From contig FMBT01000391.1 of the NCBI GenBank assembly GCA_900095095.1, forward strand, positions 62,001 through 126,000: a DNA stretch of 64,000 nucleotides. Reading direction: 5' to 3'. Under the pieces are notes generated by a model. The model was not told where the DNA came from and searched no databases. It saw only the letters and a program-made list of their open reading frames with translations. Position numbers and translations under genes: made by a program. This stretch comes from Fragilariopsis cylindrus CCMP1102 (taxonomy: Eukaryota > Bacillariophyta > Bacillariophyceae > Bacillariales > Bacillariaceae). Below are positions 32,054 to 42,999 of this stretch, piece after piece; position 1 is the stretch's first letter; each line of letters starts with the position of its first letter.

Positions 32054-33405
32054 AATGATGATGTATGTGTGGCGGTATGCTGTATGCTGTATGCTAATCT
32101 TCGTCAGGATCAGTTGTCTCCCACTCCTTTTTCCCTTTCTCTCTCTCACTCTCTTTCTCTCTCTCCATTCGTTGAGAAGTGTATGTGTTGTGTCGCTTTC
32201 TTTTTAGTGTTTTGTGTTGTTTGCTTTTCTGGTTTTGTTCCTTTCTTCTCAACATACCGTTTTGAGTCGTGTACAAAAAAGTAGAACAAAAACATTTTTT
32301 TTTTTTAAATAGACAAAAACAAAAAACAGTTCTGTTTTCCCCCGAACTCTTTGATGAAAATTCAAAATTGCGGGGGGCAAACCAAATATTACATATCTGC
32401 CTTCTTGTTGAAATTGTTGACAACTCTGTTGAACAGTGGATGGAGGCCTGATTCCTTTTTTGTCAATTAGGGTTACTAAAGATTGTGAATAATAATTATG
32501 AGTGCTAGCTAGTGAGGTTGTAATTGAAGATGTGAGAAATGATGTGAAGAATGATGTAATGGGCTGTTTGGATTTACTGTTTGAATTGGTTTGCCGTTGC
32601 CATTTTTGGTGCACGGGCTGATATTCTAACAGAAACTTGTGTGTGAATACCTGTTATCATTGAGTTGTTACACATGATGATGATGTGTACAGTGTGTACA
32701 TCCAACTTGTTGTTTCAGGCTCCTTCTCATGCTTCTCATGCGCATGACGGTGATGTATGCAGTGCACATTTTGATAGTACACAGTGCATGCGTTGACCCT
32801 GTGTCTCTGCATACACCTTGCCATACTATTGGCACCACGCATGCTGCTGTTCCTGCTGCTGTCATTTCCTTTCACATAATTGTGTATGAGGCTGCCATTG
32901 AAAAATTGTTGTTGTTATTTGAACATGCCTACTACCTATTGCCATCATAATATCTGTACATGCATATCTTTTGCAGTTTGACATGTTGTTCATGTATATA
33001 ATGTATCATTGTAGTTTAACATGATGATGTATCAGGATGTATACATGGCATCATCTTCTTTGCTCTACCAATGTTGCTGCATACCTGCTGTGTGCTAAGT
33101 TCATGTATAATATAAGTGCACAGAATAAAAATATAGACTGTATGTGTAGCCCATTCAACATCTGGTTGATTTGCCTATAATGCTGGTTAGGTGCTGTACA
33201 GGGTAGTCATCTAGTGTTATGATTGCATATTTTACAGAGCCAAAGGCAAAAACGTCTATACAGGCTTTAGGTAAATGTGGGTATTCTTAGTAGTGTTAGT
33301 TAACAACTCCGTTGCATCCTCCATGACAGAAAATGCAGCGGAACTTTATATATAATAATCCCTTCCACATATTTCTACCATTTCAAATATATATTACTGA
33401 TCTGA
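32054..33405. other. Intergenic region
   Basis: No gene is supported. A CTCTCT-rich stretch lies near 32130-32165, presumably in the leader of the small minus-strand gene. A weak copy of the eIF4A3 upstream repeat (GTGTACAAAAAAGTAGAA) is at 32269. The rest is AT-rich with many TGTACA-like motifs. Confidence 0.45.
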
Positions 33406-33909
33406 TTAACAGGATTCAAGCTATGACTGCCCATGGGCGGCCACCCCCTCTCAAAGGCACACGCTTTCTTATCAAGATAAGATACGCTCTGATTGCTTTG
33501 TATGGGCCGCACCTTTGCTACAAACTGGGACAATAATAATAGTTTGGAAAGAGCTAAGTGGAATATTCGCGAAGAGGTGCAGGGATCAAACCCGGCACAA
33601 AAAATGGTGAAGTGCATGTGCCTGCGCCATAGATGTTTTGGTTTAAGTACTCAGAATATTTGTCCATCTGTAAGAATCACATAACTACTCTTGTAGTAGT
33701 GGAGATGGTGACAACCCACCAGGTTGATTAATCAGGCCTTGGTCTAACTGGTAATGCGTCGAATCTAGATTCATTTTGACACATCCTTCATCTTTATTTG
33801 CACCTCTAAAGATTTTCATCTTTTTTGGAAATTTCTTTTGAGAATTGATGCGTGTTTTTAACAAGCATAAAATAACACCAAATTCCTTATAGCTTGAATC
33901 CTGTTTTAA
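33406..33909. mobile_element. TTAA-associated MITE (family member 4)
   Basis: The element is 33410-33903 (494 bp), starting CAGGATTCAAGCTATG after TTAA 33406-33409 and ending TATAGCTTGAATCCTG. The right target site reads TTTTAA, so the duplication has drifted by two Ts. It shares the GAAGAGGTGCAGGGATC.AACCCGGCAC block and AATATTCGCG with member 2. An A-box match (TGGTCTAACTGG, 33740-33751) is present, but the B box is lost by deletion. This copy lies far from the 5' cluster, inside ordinary intergenic DNA. Confidence 0.85.
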
Positions 33910-35555
33910 CTAAGGTGGGTGATAACAGTGGGATAAATAATACACATCATGATGTATTACAGTAGTAGCAGCAGTAACATATTCCATCATGGTGAATGCA
34001 TAGTCTCTAGAAGTATTTTTCGGTATGACCAAAGAATTGACAAGGCAGCCTGATCTGATTTACTGTAGCTAAAGCTAGCTCATATGTATGTATGTACTTT
34101 GAAGTATGTATGTATGTTTGGATCGTGTTACATGTAGGAGTAAGACACAAGTAACGAGTGAATAACTGACTAAGAACTGACCATACGAGCAGATACGCAC
34201 CACTGCTAATGAGCAACTAAGCTCACACTTCTAATAAACACTATTAATATTTGCATACTAATGAAGGAACTTCACGATACATACCCTGTCTTTTTTTCTT
34301 TTTTGCTAAGATACAGTACACTACTATGATTTTGAATGAGTAGAATCGAGTCAAGTTGTGTACCAAAAAAGTAGAAAACAAAAAAGCAGAAAGAAGCAAA
34401 GTTTACACCCAAACTACATACTAAAAAGCTAAACTCAAGATTAAATTACCCCCCCCCCCCCATCCCGCCCTCGTTCGACCATTGATTTTTGATTTGTTCG
34501 TTGTACACTGTATGTAAATTATACAAAAATAGTTGGCTTAAATCACAATAGCAGTGAATTATCTCAAGCCTTATTGATGTCCACTTTCTTTCCAGCTCTA
34601 AGAATATTGTTGGGTTTGCTAGATTTTTAGGTCTATTGGTGGATATGTGTCTAGATGAAATGAACATGACATGGCCCAAGGCAAAGAACCTTCTGTGGAA
34701 GGAGCAAAAAATTCAATGTGAAGATAGGGTTGACATTAAGTTCAGCTGGCTTCACAACTAGGAAGAACAGGATGGTTTTCCCACTATGACCAAGAAACTG
34801 GAGTGTGTGAAAAAACCACGAAGAGTGCCTCTCCAGCTGGTTGTTAGTTACATGCATTTTATACAATATTTATGATTTTATTCATGACTAGAAGATAAAT
34901 CAAGGATACCTATGATATGTGTGCAAGCCGAGGGAACTGATGTTCTACTACTAATACCCTTCTACCCAGGAACCATGCATGCATGCATGCATGCATGTGT
35001 GTGTTCTTCACTGGCTATCTACCTTAAATTGAGGATTATTACCAATCAGGTGCTGTTGAAAATGTGACCCCTTCTAATAGGTCAGGAGCAATAGAAATAG
35101 GAACTAAATTTCACTCTATTCGTATACAAAAAAGTACAGTACTGTAGAAAACAAAAAAGCAAGTCAGAAAGAAAGAAGAAAGCAAAGTTTTCCTTCCCCC
35201 GAATTAAAACACTCAAAAAAGCTAAAATCAAAATCTTTTTAAAATTACCAGCGCGCCCCCCCCCCCCCTCCTCGTTTCGTTCGCACAGTAGATTTTTTGA
35301 TTTGTCATTTGATTTGTATACGCACGCTACGGTAACCAATCAAATCAAAAAAAAAAGTTAAACGCACAAAGGCAAGGCAACATCGCGAACAGAACTGAGA
35401 ACTATCAACACAAACAAGCAAAGAGGGAACAAACAACAAAACCTTTCCGTCCAACCAGGATAACAACAGCAACAACAGCAACAACAACAGTACACAACAA
35501 GAACAAGAACAAATAATCAATAATAGTACTGATACAAGATACAAGATATACAATC
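33910..35555. other. Upstream region of eIF4A3, with an internal duplication
   Basis: No gene is supported. Sequence at 34358-34505 recurs at 35122-35322 (see repeat). ATGC repeats lie near 34976-34997. CAACAG-rich leader sequence precedes the eIF4A3 ATG. Confidence 0.5.
34358..35322 (+). repeat. Direct duplication with poly-C tracts upstream of eIF4A3
   Basis: Copy 1 is 34358-34505, copy 2 is 35122-35322. Shared blocks in order: GTAYACAAAAAAGTA, GAAAACAAAAAAGCA, GAAAGAAG, AGCAAAGTTT, AAAAGCTAAA, then a poly-C tract of about 14 (34448 and 35256), TCGTTCG or TTCGTTCGC, and GATTTTTGATTTG. A shorter third match lies at 32269-32340. It is probably a duplicated promoter/leader segment. Confidence 0.65.
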
Positions 35556-37052
35556 ATGCCAAAATCAAAAGGAGGAGGAGGAACAGCAGGTGGACGAAAA
35601 TCTCGTCGAAATGATGAGGCACCATATGAAAGTGGCGAAATCAATGAAGAAGCACTAAAATCACAACGAGGAGGAGGAGGATCTGGTGGTAATAAAAATC
35701 AGCCACCACTAAAATCACAACGAGGAAATAAAGATCGTAGTACTAATCGTGATAATCGTGATCGGCAACAACGCCGTCCTGGTCGTGATAGTCTTGATTA
35801 TCATCGTGATAATAATACTAAAGATAATCGACGTAATAGAAATAATAATAAGGGTGCCAGAAATAATAATAATAACAATACTAGAAAGAATTTGGAGAAT
35901 GATATTAATACACCATGTTTGACCTTTGATGATATGAAATTAAAAGATGATTTATTAAAAGGTATATATGCCTATGGATTTGAAAAACCATCTGCAATCC
36001 AACAACGTGCCATTAAACCTATTGTATTAGGACGGGATGTGATTGCACAATCACAATCGGGTACCGGAAAGACCGCAGTTTTTTCCATTGCCTCATTGCA
36101 ATTATTAGATACCTCCTCCTCACGGGACGTACAGGTATTAGTATTAAGTCCCACACGTGAATTAGCAGAACAATCCCAACGTGTGATGCAAAGTCTGGGT
36201 GATTTTATGAATGTGAATTGTCATGCCTGTATTGGTGGTAAGTCATTAGGACTTGATATAAAAGAATTAGAAAGAGGGGGTGTACAAATCGTATCTGGTA
36301 CACCTGGACGGGTCTATGATTTAATTAAACGAAATAATTTAAAAATGGATCGATTGAAATTAATGATATTAGATGAAGCCGATGAAATGTTATCACGTGG
36401 TTTTAAAGATCAAATTTATGATATTTATCGTTTCTTACCACCCTCGTGTCAAGTTGTATTAATGAGCGCAACACTACCATCCACTGTATTAGAAATGACT
36501 ACCAAATTTATGAATGATCCAATTAAAATTTTAGTGAAAAGAGATGAATTAACATTAGAAGGTATATCTCAATTTTTTATATCGGTATCGAAAGAAGAAT
36601 GGAAATTTGATACATTATGTGATTTATATGATACCATGACAATTACACAAGCTGTAATCTTTTGTAATACGAAACAAAAAGTGGATTGGTTAGCAACTAA
36701 ATTAAAAGAAAATAATTTTACTGTTTCCTCCATCCATGGTGATTTAGATCAAGATCAACGTGATAAAGTAATGGAGGAATTCCGTTCGGGATCATCACGT
36801 GTATTAATTGCCACTGACTTATGGGGACGTGGTATTGATGTCCAACAAGTAAGTTTAGTTATATGTTATGATCTACCAAGTAATCGTGAATTATATATAC
36901 ATAGAATTGGTCGTTCGGGACGATTTGGTCGGAAAGGTATAGCAATTAATTTTGTCAAAGATGGTGATGATACAAGACTCCTTAAGGATATAGAACAATT
37001 TTATTCTACACAAATTGATGAAATGCCTGCTAATATTGGTGATTTAATCTAA
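35556..37052 (+). CDS. EIF4A3: DEAD-box RNA helicase eIF4A3 (exon-junction complex / FAL1)
   Basis: ATP-dependent RNA clamp of the exon-junction complex in the nucleus, and FAL1-type rRNA helicase in yeast. The 498-residue single-exon protein carries every DEAD-box motif: Q ([13 protein letters not shown]), I ([10 protein letters not shown]), Ia (PTRELAEQ), Ib (TPGR), II (DEAD), III (SAT), IV (VIFCNT), V ([11 protein letters not shown]) and VI ([13 protein letters not shown]). The C-terminus [15 protein letters not shown] is the eIF4A3 signature (human [16 protein letters not shown]) and separates it from eIF4A1/2. An unusual R/G/N-rich N-terminal extension of about 125 residues, with a duplicated LKSQRG motif, precedes the core. 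The start is the first ATG of the frame. Confidence 0.95.
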   Translation: MPKSKGGGGTAGGRKSRRNDEAPYESGEINEEALKSQRGGGGSGGNKNQPPLKSQRGNKDRSTNRDNRDRQQRRPGRDSLDYHRDNNTKDNRRNRNNNKGARNNNNNNTRKNLENDINTPCLTFDDMKLKDDLLKGIYAYGFEKPSAIQQRAIKPIVLGRDVIAQSQSGTGKTAVFSIASLQLLDTSSSRDVQVLVLSPTRELAEQSQRVMQSLGDFMNVNCHACIGGKSLGLDIKELERGGVQIVSGTPGRVYDLIKRNNLKMDRLKLMILDEADEMLSRGFKDQIYDIYRFLPPSCQVVLMSATLPSTVLEMTTKFMNDPIKILVKRDELTLEGISQFFISVSKEEWKFDTLCDLYDTMTITQAVIFCNTKQKVDWLATKLKENNFTVSSIHGDLDQDQRDKVMEEFRSGSSRVLIATDLWGRGIDVQQVSLVICYDLPSNRELYIHRIGRSGRFGRKGIAINFVKDGDDTRLLKDIEQFYSTQIDEMPANIGDLI

Positions 37053-37539
37053 AAGTTAGAAATTTGAAATTGAGTTTGAATGAATGGTAGGAGGAGGTAC
37101 GGTAGATACAGTAATTGTTATACATACAATCCAATGTGTGGTACATATCGGATGGTAAGGAAGACAGGCAAGCTAAACGAACGAGAAAAAAAAACATAAA
37201 AAAAAAAATAATTATACACACAAAAGCAAAGCAATCAAATCAAATCAAGTAAAATCAATTTATCATTACCAGCAGCATCAATCACCATTGTCACAACTAC
37301 TAGTACGAGCAATAGATCACTTCCTTTCTTTCCTTCGAATTAGTTAGTTAGTTAGTTTTGTCTTCTACTAATATCTTAAAAAGCTTAGGTAGTTTTCGTG
37401 TTTGTTTTGAATACTAGACAAACTTAAGTTTCGTTTGTACCCTGTTGTAAACGAGATTTCTTACTAGCTAGCTAGCTAGCTCTGCTATTATCTAAAGTAT
37501 TTATCGCCTTATCTTATCTCGTCTTATATCTTTTCTTAG
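37053..37539. other. Intergenic region (convergent gene ends)
   Basis: Nothing coding is seen. It contains short AATCA, GTTA and GCTA repeats and lies between the 3' ends of eIF4A3 and the methyltransferase. Confidence 0.5.
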
Positions 37540-38684
37540 TTAGAAAGTTTTCAAAATATTTTCATAATCTGCTTCTGTTGCTTCATACGCATATTCTTGA
37601 AAAGGAATAAGAATATTTGTTGGATTCTCCTCGTCGTCGTTGTCATCATCTGCTGTTACTGGAGTTGGATCATGATGAATAATTAAATGAATTGGTATAA
37701 TACCATCTATATATTTTTTTGAATCACAATCTTTTTTGGAATTACAAAATATGGATATTTGTAAATTATATAAATATAATTTTGTGATCCCTGTCCATGG
37801 AGGTTCTCTTTCATCAGTCAATTGATTATAACATCCATTTTTTATATTTGTATATAAATCCCATTGAGATTCTCTATTTGCTTGTCCAACAATAAATATA
37901 CTACTACCAGGGCGTTTCTTAGATGATTCTTCTTCATCATCTCCACTGACACTGACACTACCAGGGTTCATAAATTTACGACATGTATCCATAATTGGTC
38001 GTAATAGATGATAATAATAGGCAATATCCGAACCTAATACTAAATCAACATATGGTATATCACTATTATCATCTCTCCAATCTAATTTTTTAGTTGTTAT
38101 CGTAGCTTGAAGATTACTAGTGTCATTGTCATTTTCATTCTTAGTATTTGCAGTAATAGTTTTTGTAATAATTCAATTGCATCATTATCATATTCTGTTA
38201 TAATACAGTTACAACTTTTTTCTGCAGCGACCATACCAGCTAATCCACGACCTGCACCTAATTCAGCAATATCTTTTCCTTTGGAAAAAACTTTAAATTC
38301 ATTCGATTGTAATAATATTGCTGATGCAAATGCTGATAGACAATGTTGACTTGCTAAACTACCATTATTATCTTCATTGATTTCAGGAAATTTTAATATT
38401 AATTCATTATTGTCATCATCACCTGTGTCACTGTTACGACCGTGAATAGTATTAATTTTAATAAGACTTGATCCTAACTCATTGTCATCTATCGAAGTAG
38501 ATCGTTCTTCTACGCATGATCCTAAATCAATATTACCTTCCCAAGAAAGAAGTGTTGATTTTCGATAATCAGTTTTGATTGTATTACTAAGACTATGAAC
38601 ATGACATTCCTGCTTGGTAAATATTGAACCAGCAGAGAGAAGAATCACGAATATTATATTCCTTGCATTGACATTCGTCATCAT
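37540..38684 (-). CDS. METTL21-like (methyltransferase family 16) protein, one frame change
   Basis: SAM-dependent class I methyltransferase of the protein-lysine type. The start is at 38684 with a hydrophobic N-terminus (FVILLSAGSIF) that could be a signal or anchor. Motif I is ELGAGRGLAGMVAA (about residue 142), followed by TEYDNDAIELL. The next part reads in another frame: KKLDWRD, then VDLVLGSDIAYYYHLL, the LDW.D and GSD..Y motifs of the family. It runs on through MDTCRKF to the stop at 37540. The change falls at a short A-run near 38165, where one base seems missing. The substrate is unknown. The C-terminal half has a D/E-rich loop absent from typical family members. Confidence 0.78.
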
Positions 38685-39275
38685 ACTGCTTACTACTGCT
38701 CTTCTTGTGCTTAAATGTCAGATGATATCAGATTTCAGATTTCAGATTTCAGATTTTTCCCTCTTTGTGAAGGAACAAATAAATCAAGGATGAAAAAAAA
38801 TAAAAAAAATGAACGAAATCAGCGGCATCGGCATCTGCTTGATGGAAGTCGCCGCCTTTGCGCCGCCCGAGACTCGAGACTCAAAATCTCAGCCAATCAC
38901 AAAAGCAATTGTTCTTTGCGGAAGGGTTTGCCAACTAAACAAGAAGCAACACGCGCACAAAGCAACAACGACGTTTTTTTGTTGTTGAAGAAGAGCAAAA
39001 AAAAAGGCAAACGTTGCTTCGCGAACAAGAAAAATCAATCACATATCACATTCAACATCATCATCATCATCATCTTTTATCGTTTATCTTTTATATCAAA
39101 TCCGCCCTCTCCCTCTCCCAACGACTCCATCCATCCTACTATCATCTTGAATGAATCTGCATACCATAAGCAGCCTTTTTCGAAATACAATTTGAATCGA
39201 ATTGAATTGAAATTCAAAAATCAATACCGATTCGATTTCGATTCAATTCAAAAAAACTGGACGACAAAATAAATA
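38685..39275. other. Divergent upstream region
   Basis: It separates the methyltransferase start from the PDZ locus start. Direct repeats of ATTTCAG lie at about 38727-38757, and an AATTGAATT-rich stretch at 39185-39250 is next to the downstream ATG. A long open frame on the plus strand (38715-39272) is low-complexity and not supported as a gene. Confidence 0.45.
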
Positions 39276-41925
39276 ATGAAGACTACAATCACTCCTCCTC
39301 CTCCTCCTTCTCCTCCCAGTAGTGCAGCAGCAGTAGTAGTAGTAGTCGATAAGAGTTGCAATGACAAAAACAATCGCAGCAGAGGTTTCAGCAACATTAG
39401 TAGTATGACATCATGTACTACTTCTGTTGCGAGTCGTCAACAACAACCGGTTACTTGCAATAATATTAATATTAATAATAAGGAAGAAGAAGAAGAAGAA
39501 GAAGAAGAAAAGGAAAAGAATTCCAAGATCAACGAGTTGGTACAAATTTATTATCAACAGCAACAGCAGCAATTATTGTTGTTCTTACAGAATCAGCAAC
39601 AGATTCAACAACAACAACAACAATTCTATCCTAATCCTTTGTGTCATCCACAAAATAGTAGGAATCAAGCACAAGCACCTCCTCCGTCGTCGTACATACC
39701 ATTAAACCCGTTACAGTTACAGTCACATCCGTATCCATCCCTTCAACAATCGTATAATCCCTCATTATCAATATCATTCCCCCATTGCAATTCAATTTCC
39801 ATTGGTAGCAACAATAATCCAGTTGTGAGTCCTACTATTGCTATGCTTCAACAACAACAACAACAACAACAACAGTGCTGTAAGCCTTCTCCTTCGCCGC
39901 CTCTTTCTTCTCCTTCTTCTGTACGACCAACAATAATTACTACTCAACTTGGTCGTCGTCGACCGTCGTCTACGTGTTGTTGCTGGATAGAGATTATTTC
40001 TTCGATGATACACCACCAACAACAGGTAGTTTCTTCTTCTTCTTTGAGGAATAATAATGACAAAACCAACAACAATAAAATAAGAGTATCAAAATTAAAA
40101 TCTTTAAAATTTGTGGCAATAAAAATGGAGCGTAATTCATATACACAACCATGGGGTCTTGGTTTTGTTTCTACTACTAGTACTAGTACTACGAAATCAT
40201 CATCATCACCAACATCACCATCCTCCTCCTCACAATCACAACAACAACAACAACAAAATCGTGTTATAGTGGTATCATCACCATCATCATCGTCATCATT
40301 TTCATCTTCAACATCATCCTCAAACAAAACGAGAAGAATTACAATCACGACGTGAATGTCAAATGGACTCGTGTTGTCTTCCCTTATCAACATACATTAA
40401 ATCGGAACGGTATTTATCGTAGCAATAACAACAGAAGCAGCAACAGTAACAACAATTTTTTTGATCCAGAACATTATTCGGAACAATTAAAACGAACTAT
40501 GAGTACTACTACTACTACCGATGCTGATCAAGATAAAGATGATAGTGGGATCCGTCCTGGTGATATTGTAGTTGCAATTGATGGTCGATCTATATTCGAA
40601 TTTGATACTATCAACAACAGTAACAACAACAACCACAAGACGAAGAGTAGCAATGTTACGTCGGAAATGACATCCTATTGAAATCAGTTAAATCTGTTTG
40701 TTTCGTCGTATTACGTCATCCAGATGTTGTTACTACAGGAGTTAATATCAATGAAGTCAATATGGATACTAAGAATAACAACAATAAGAAATATGTATAC
40801 AATCCAATTCGGACATCCTCAATGGCAAATATTAAATGGAATAAAATATTATTTTTGTCAACGTCACCAGTACCAGCACCAGCGACAGCACCACTACTGC
40901 TTCCACCCTTACATGTACAACAACAACAACAAACTTTATATCATCATCATCAAAGACAACTATCATCAATCAAGAAATTACAACCACCATCTTTTATCGT
41001 CGATACCAAAGAATCTTTTCTATTACCATCTATTCCAACAGAAACAAAGTTACATTTCAAAATTGGATTATACGACGAAAAAATACAGTATGGAGAAGTC
41101 GATACAAGGTATACAAATATAAAAATAATATTAATAATAAAATATTAAGTAAAGAAGAAAAGGAGAAGAAAAAGAAAGTTAAAAAGCTGCAACAGCAGCA
41201 GAAGAAGCGCAATGATAGTGGAAATGATGCTGATGGCGATAATGAAAATGATAATGAAAATGATAGAAATAATTCAACAATACCGAATGTGGACGCTGTG
41301 GATGGGACTATGATGAATGTTGATTTTTGGACAATCAAGGATTTATTTCATTTCAGGATTGGATATCATCAAGAAATAAAACATGGAAAAGATCATATAG
41401 TTGGAATCAAAAGAAACGACAACGTATACAAAATGATTGTTTTGATAAAGTTGTTTACTTACCATGGAGTACTGCTACTACTAATATAATTCAAATTCAA
41501 ATACAAATAATAATACAATTTCCCAACAGAGGCAAACAACAAAATCATTTTCCACGAAGACGGCAAGGACAAGTGATAATGACAATACCAAGCGTAAACG
41601 CGATCCGGATCATCAGTCGTCACCGTCCGGTGCGGGTTCTGATACCGATTGTTCGATCGAAATATTTGAACAATGGTTAAACGTTCGTCGGTATCAATGG
41701 AGGATGTTACGAAGAAGAAGGAAAAGACAGCAAAATCAACAGGAAGTGGATCGTCATACTGACGATAGGGCAACTACAAAAGACAACACGCCACCTTGTA
41801 CGACAACGAGTGCCATCGTTTCTACCGCTTCTTCTGATGATGTAAAGTCGTCATCGTCGTTGAACGATAGTCCTTGTGATGGTTCTACTACCCTCGTATT
41901 TCTTCTTTATCCGCCTCAGAGGTGA
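39276..41925 (+). CDS. PDZ-domain protein, reading frame broken several times
   Basis: Starts at the ATG at 39276 with Pro-, Ser- and Gln-rich sequence. A PDZ domain is spread over three frames: the carboxylate-binding loop in QPWGLGFV (about 40147), then SGIRPGDIVVAIDGRSIFEF (about 40540), then a final strand VCFVVLRHPDV (about 40690). Beyond it are a basic/acid stretch and two Trp-rich basic motifs (FQDWISSRNKTWKRSYSW near 41345; FEQWLNVRRYQWRMLRRRRK near 41670). Coding quality is continuous but the frame changes at least five times, with no obvious introns. It probably continues into the F-box-like/ankyrin part (41922-42782) as one gene. The cause is decay or assembly losses in repeats. 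Confidence 0.6.
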
Positions 41926-42782
41926 ATGGTGGTAGTAGAATTCCTGTATGTAAACGGAAACTGGATTTTGTTTTATCTAATAAAGATCAAGAAATGGCAT
42001 ACATTGATGAAATTTTAGAGGAGAAAGAAAAAGAAAAGGAAGAATTGAAACGACAGCGTGCAGAACGACCACCAATTGATATTCAGCGTTTTCTTGATGC
42101 ATCTAATGGTATACCCGATGATATTATCGTACATTGCTTCTCATATTTACGACAAGAAGAACATGGGAAGATGTTAGTCATTAACATACAAACATCCAAG
42201 TCATTACAAGATCGGTACAATGTATGGAAACAACTTTGTCCTAGTCATTGGATATTACCACGCCGACCAAGAAAGCCATGGCATACTTTGTATCTAACAA
42301 GATTGCGAAAAGAACAGGAACTACATCAAAAACGTTGGGATGATTTACTAATTAAATGTGCCGCTGCACTTTTTAAACGAGATGATTTACAAAAAGTTGA
42401 AAAATTAATCTTAAAAGCTGAAAAGGACTTTGGTTTTGATTTAAATTATTCAAGTGGCGTTGTATGCGAAAGGAATTCAATATTAAATCTAGCAGTCATA
42501 AATCAACGACATAAGGTTGTACGGTGGTTAGTCGACACGAAAGGTACCAATATTGAAACATACGATAGAGGAAACTTTACTCCACTTTTGAATGCAGCAT
42601 GGAACGGTGATCGGTACTTAGTCCGTTTCTTTTTACAGCGACAATCGAATCGCAATGTACACGGTACACAACATTACACAAAAGGTATTGCACCGCCGGA
42701 TTTTCGAGGTTTGACAGCAGAAAAATGGGCGGAAAAAAGAGGTTTCCCCGATGTTGCAAAACTAATCAAAATAGGCTATTGA
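41922..42782 (+). CDS. F-box-like and ankyrin-repeat protein (likely C-terminal part of the PDZ locus)
   Basis: 286 codons. A coiled-coil stretch (EEKEKEKEELKRQR) leads into an F-box-like helix region (IPDDIIVHCFSYL, about residues 64-76, followed by VWKQLCPSHW). Two to three ankyrin-type repeats follow (NSILNLAVINQRHKVVRWL, then FTPLLNAAWNGDRYLVRFFL) and a closing TAEKWAEKRGFPDVAKLI. There is no good ATG start: the frame opens at GTG and reads upstream without a break into ISSLSASEVNGGS, so this piece probably joins the preceding locus. If so, the product may link a peptide-binding PDZ domain to a substrate adaptor of SCF ubiquitin ligases; that role is inference. Confidence 0.7.
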   Translation: MNGGSRIPVCKRKLDFVLSNKDQEMAYIDEILEEKEKEKEELKRQRAERPPIDIQRFLDASNGIPDDIIVHCFSYLRQEEHGKMLVINIQTSKSLQDRYNVWKQLCPSHWILPRRPRKPWHTLYLTRLRKEQELHQKRWDDLLIKCAAALFKRDDLQKVEKLILKAEKDFGFDLNYSSGVVCERNSILNLAVINQRHKVVRWLVDTKGTNIETYDRGNFTPLLNAAWNGDRYLVRFFLQRQSNRNVHGTQHYTKGIAPPDFRGLTAEKWAEKRGFPDVAKLIKIGY

Positions 42783-42999
42783 AAAGATATGCTATTATGA
42801 AATTAACATTTTAATATAACTATAGTATCAAAAGTAATCATTCCCCGTCACACGCAAGTAGAAGACTAGAATATAACTACTTCAATTTTGATTCAACAGA
42901 TAGGTGGGGGAATAGATACCGGTACGACGAGATATAAAAATGGTTATAATAAATAGCTTAGTTACAATAATATATGTGTGCATGTATATATGCAGTCTA

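Noticed and set aside
32249-32614. 121-codon minus-strand frame near the UBA-like gene
   Set aside because: Most of it is leader-type A/C-rich sequence; no splice junction links it convincingly to the small gene, and no domain is visible.
38715-39272. Open frame of 185 codons on the plus strand before the PDZ locus
   Set aside because: Composition is upstream-type low complexity (ATTTCAG repeats, poly-A, AATTGAATT), there is no domain, and it ends right before a better start codon.
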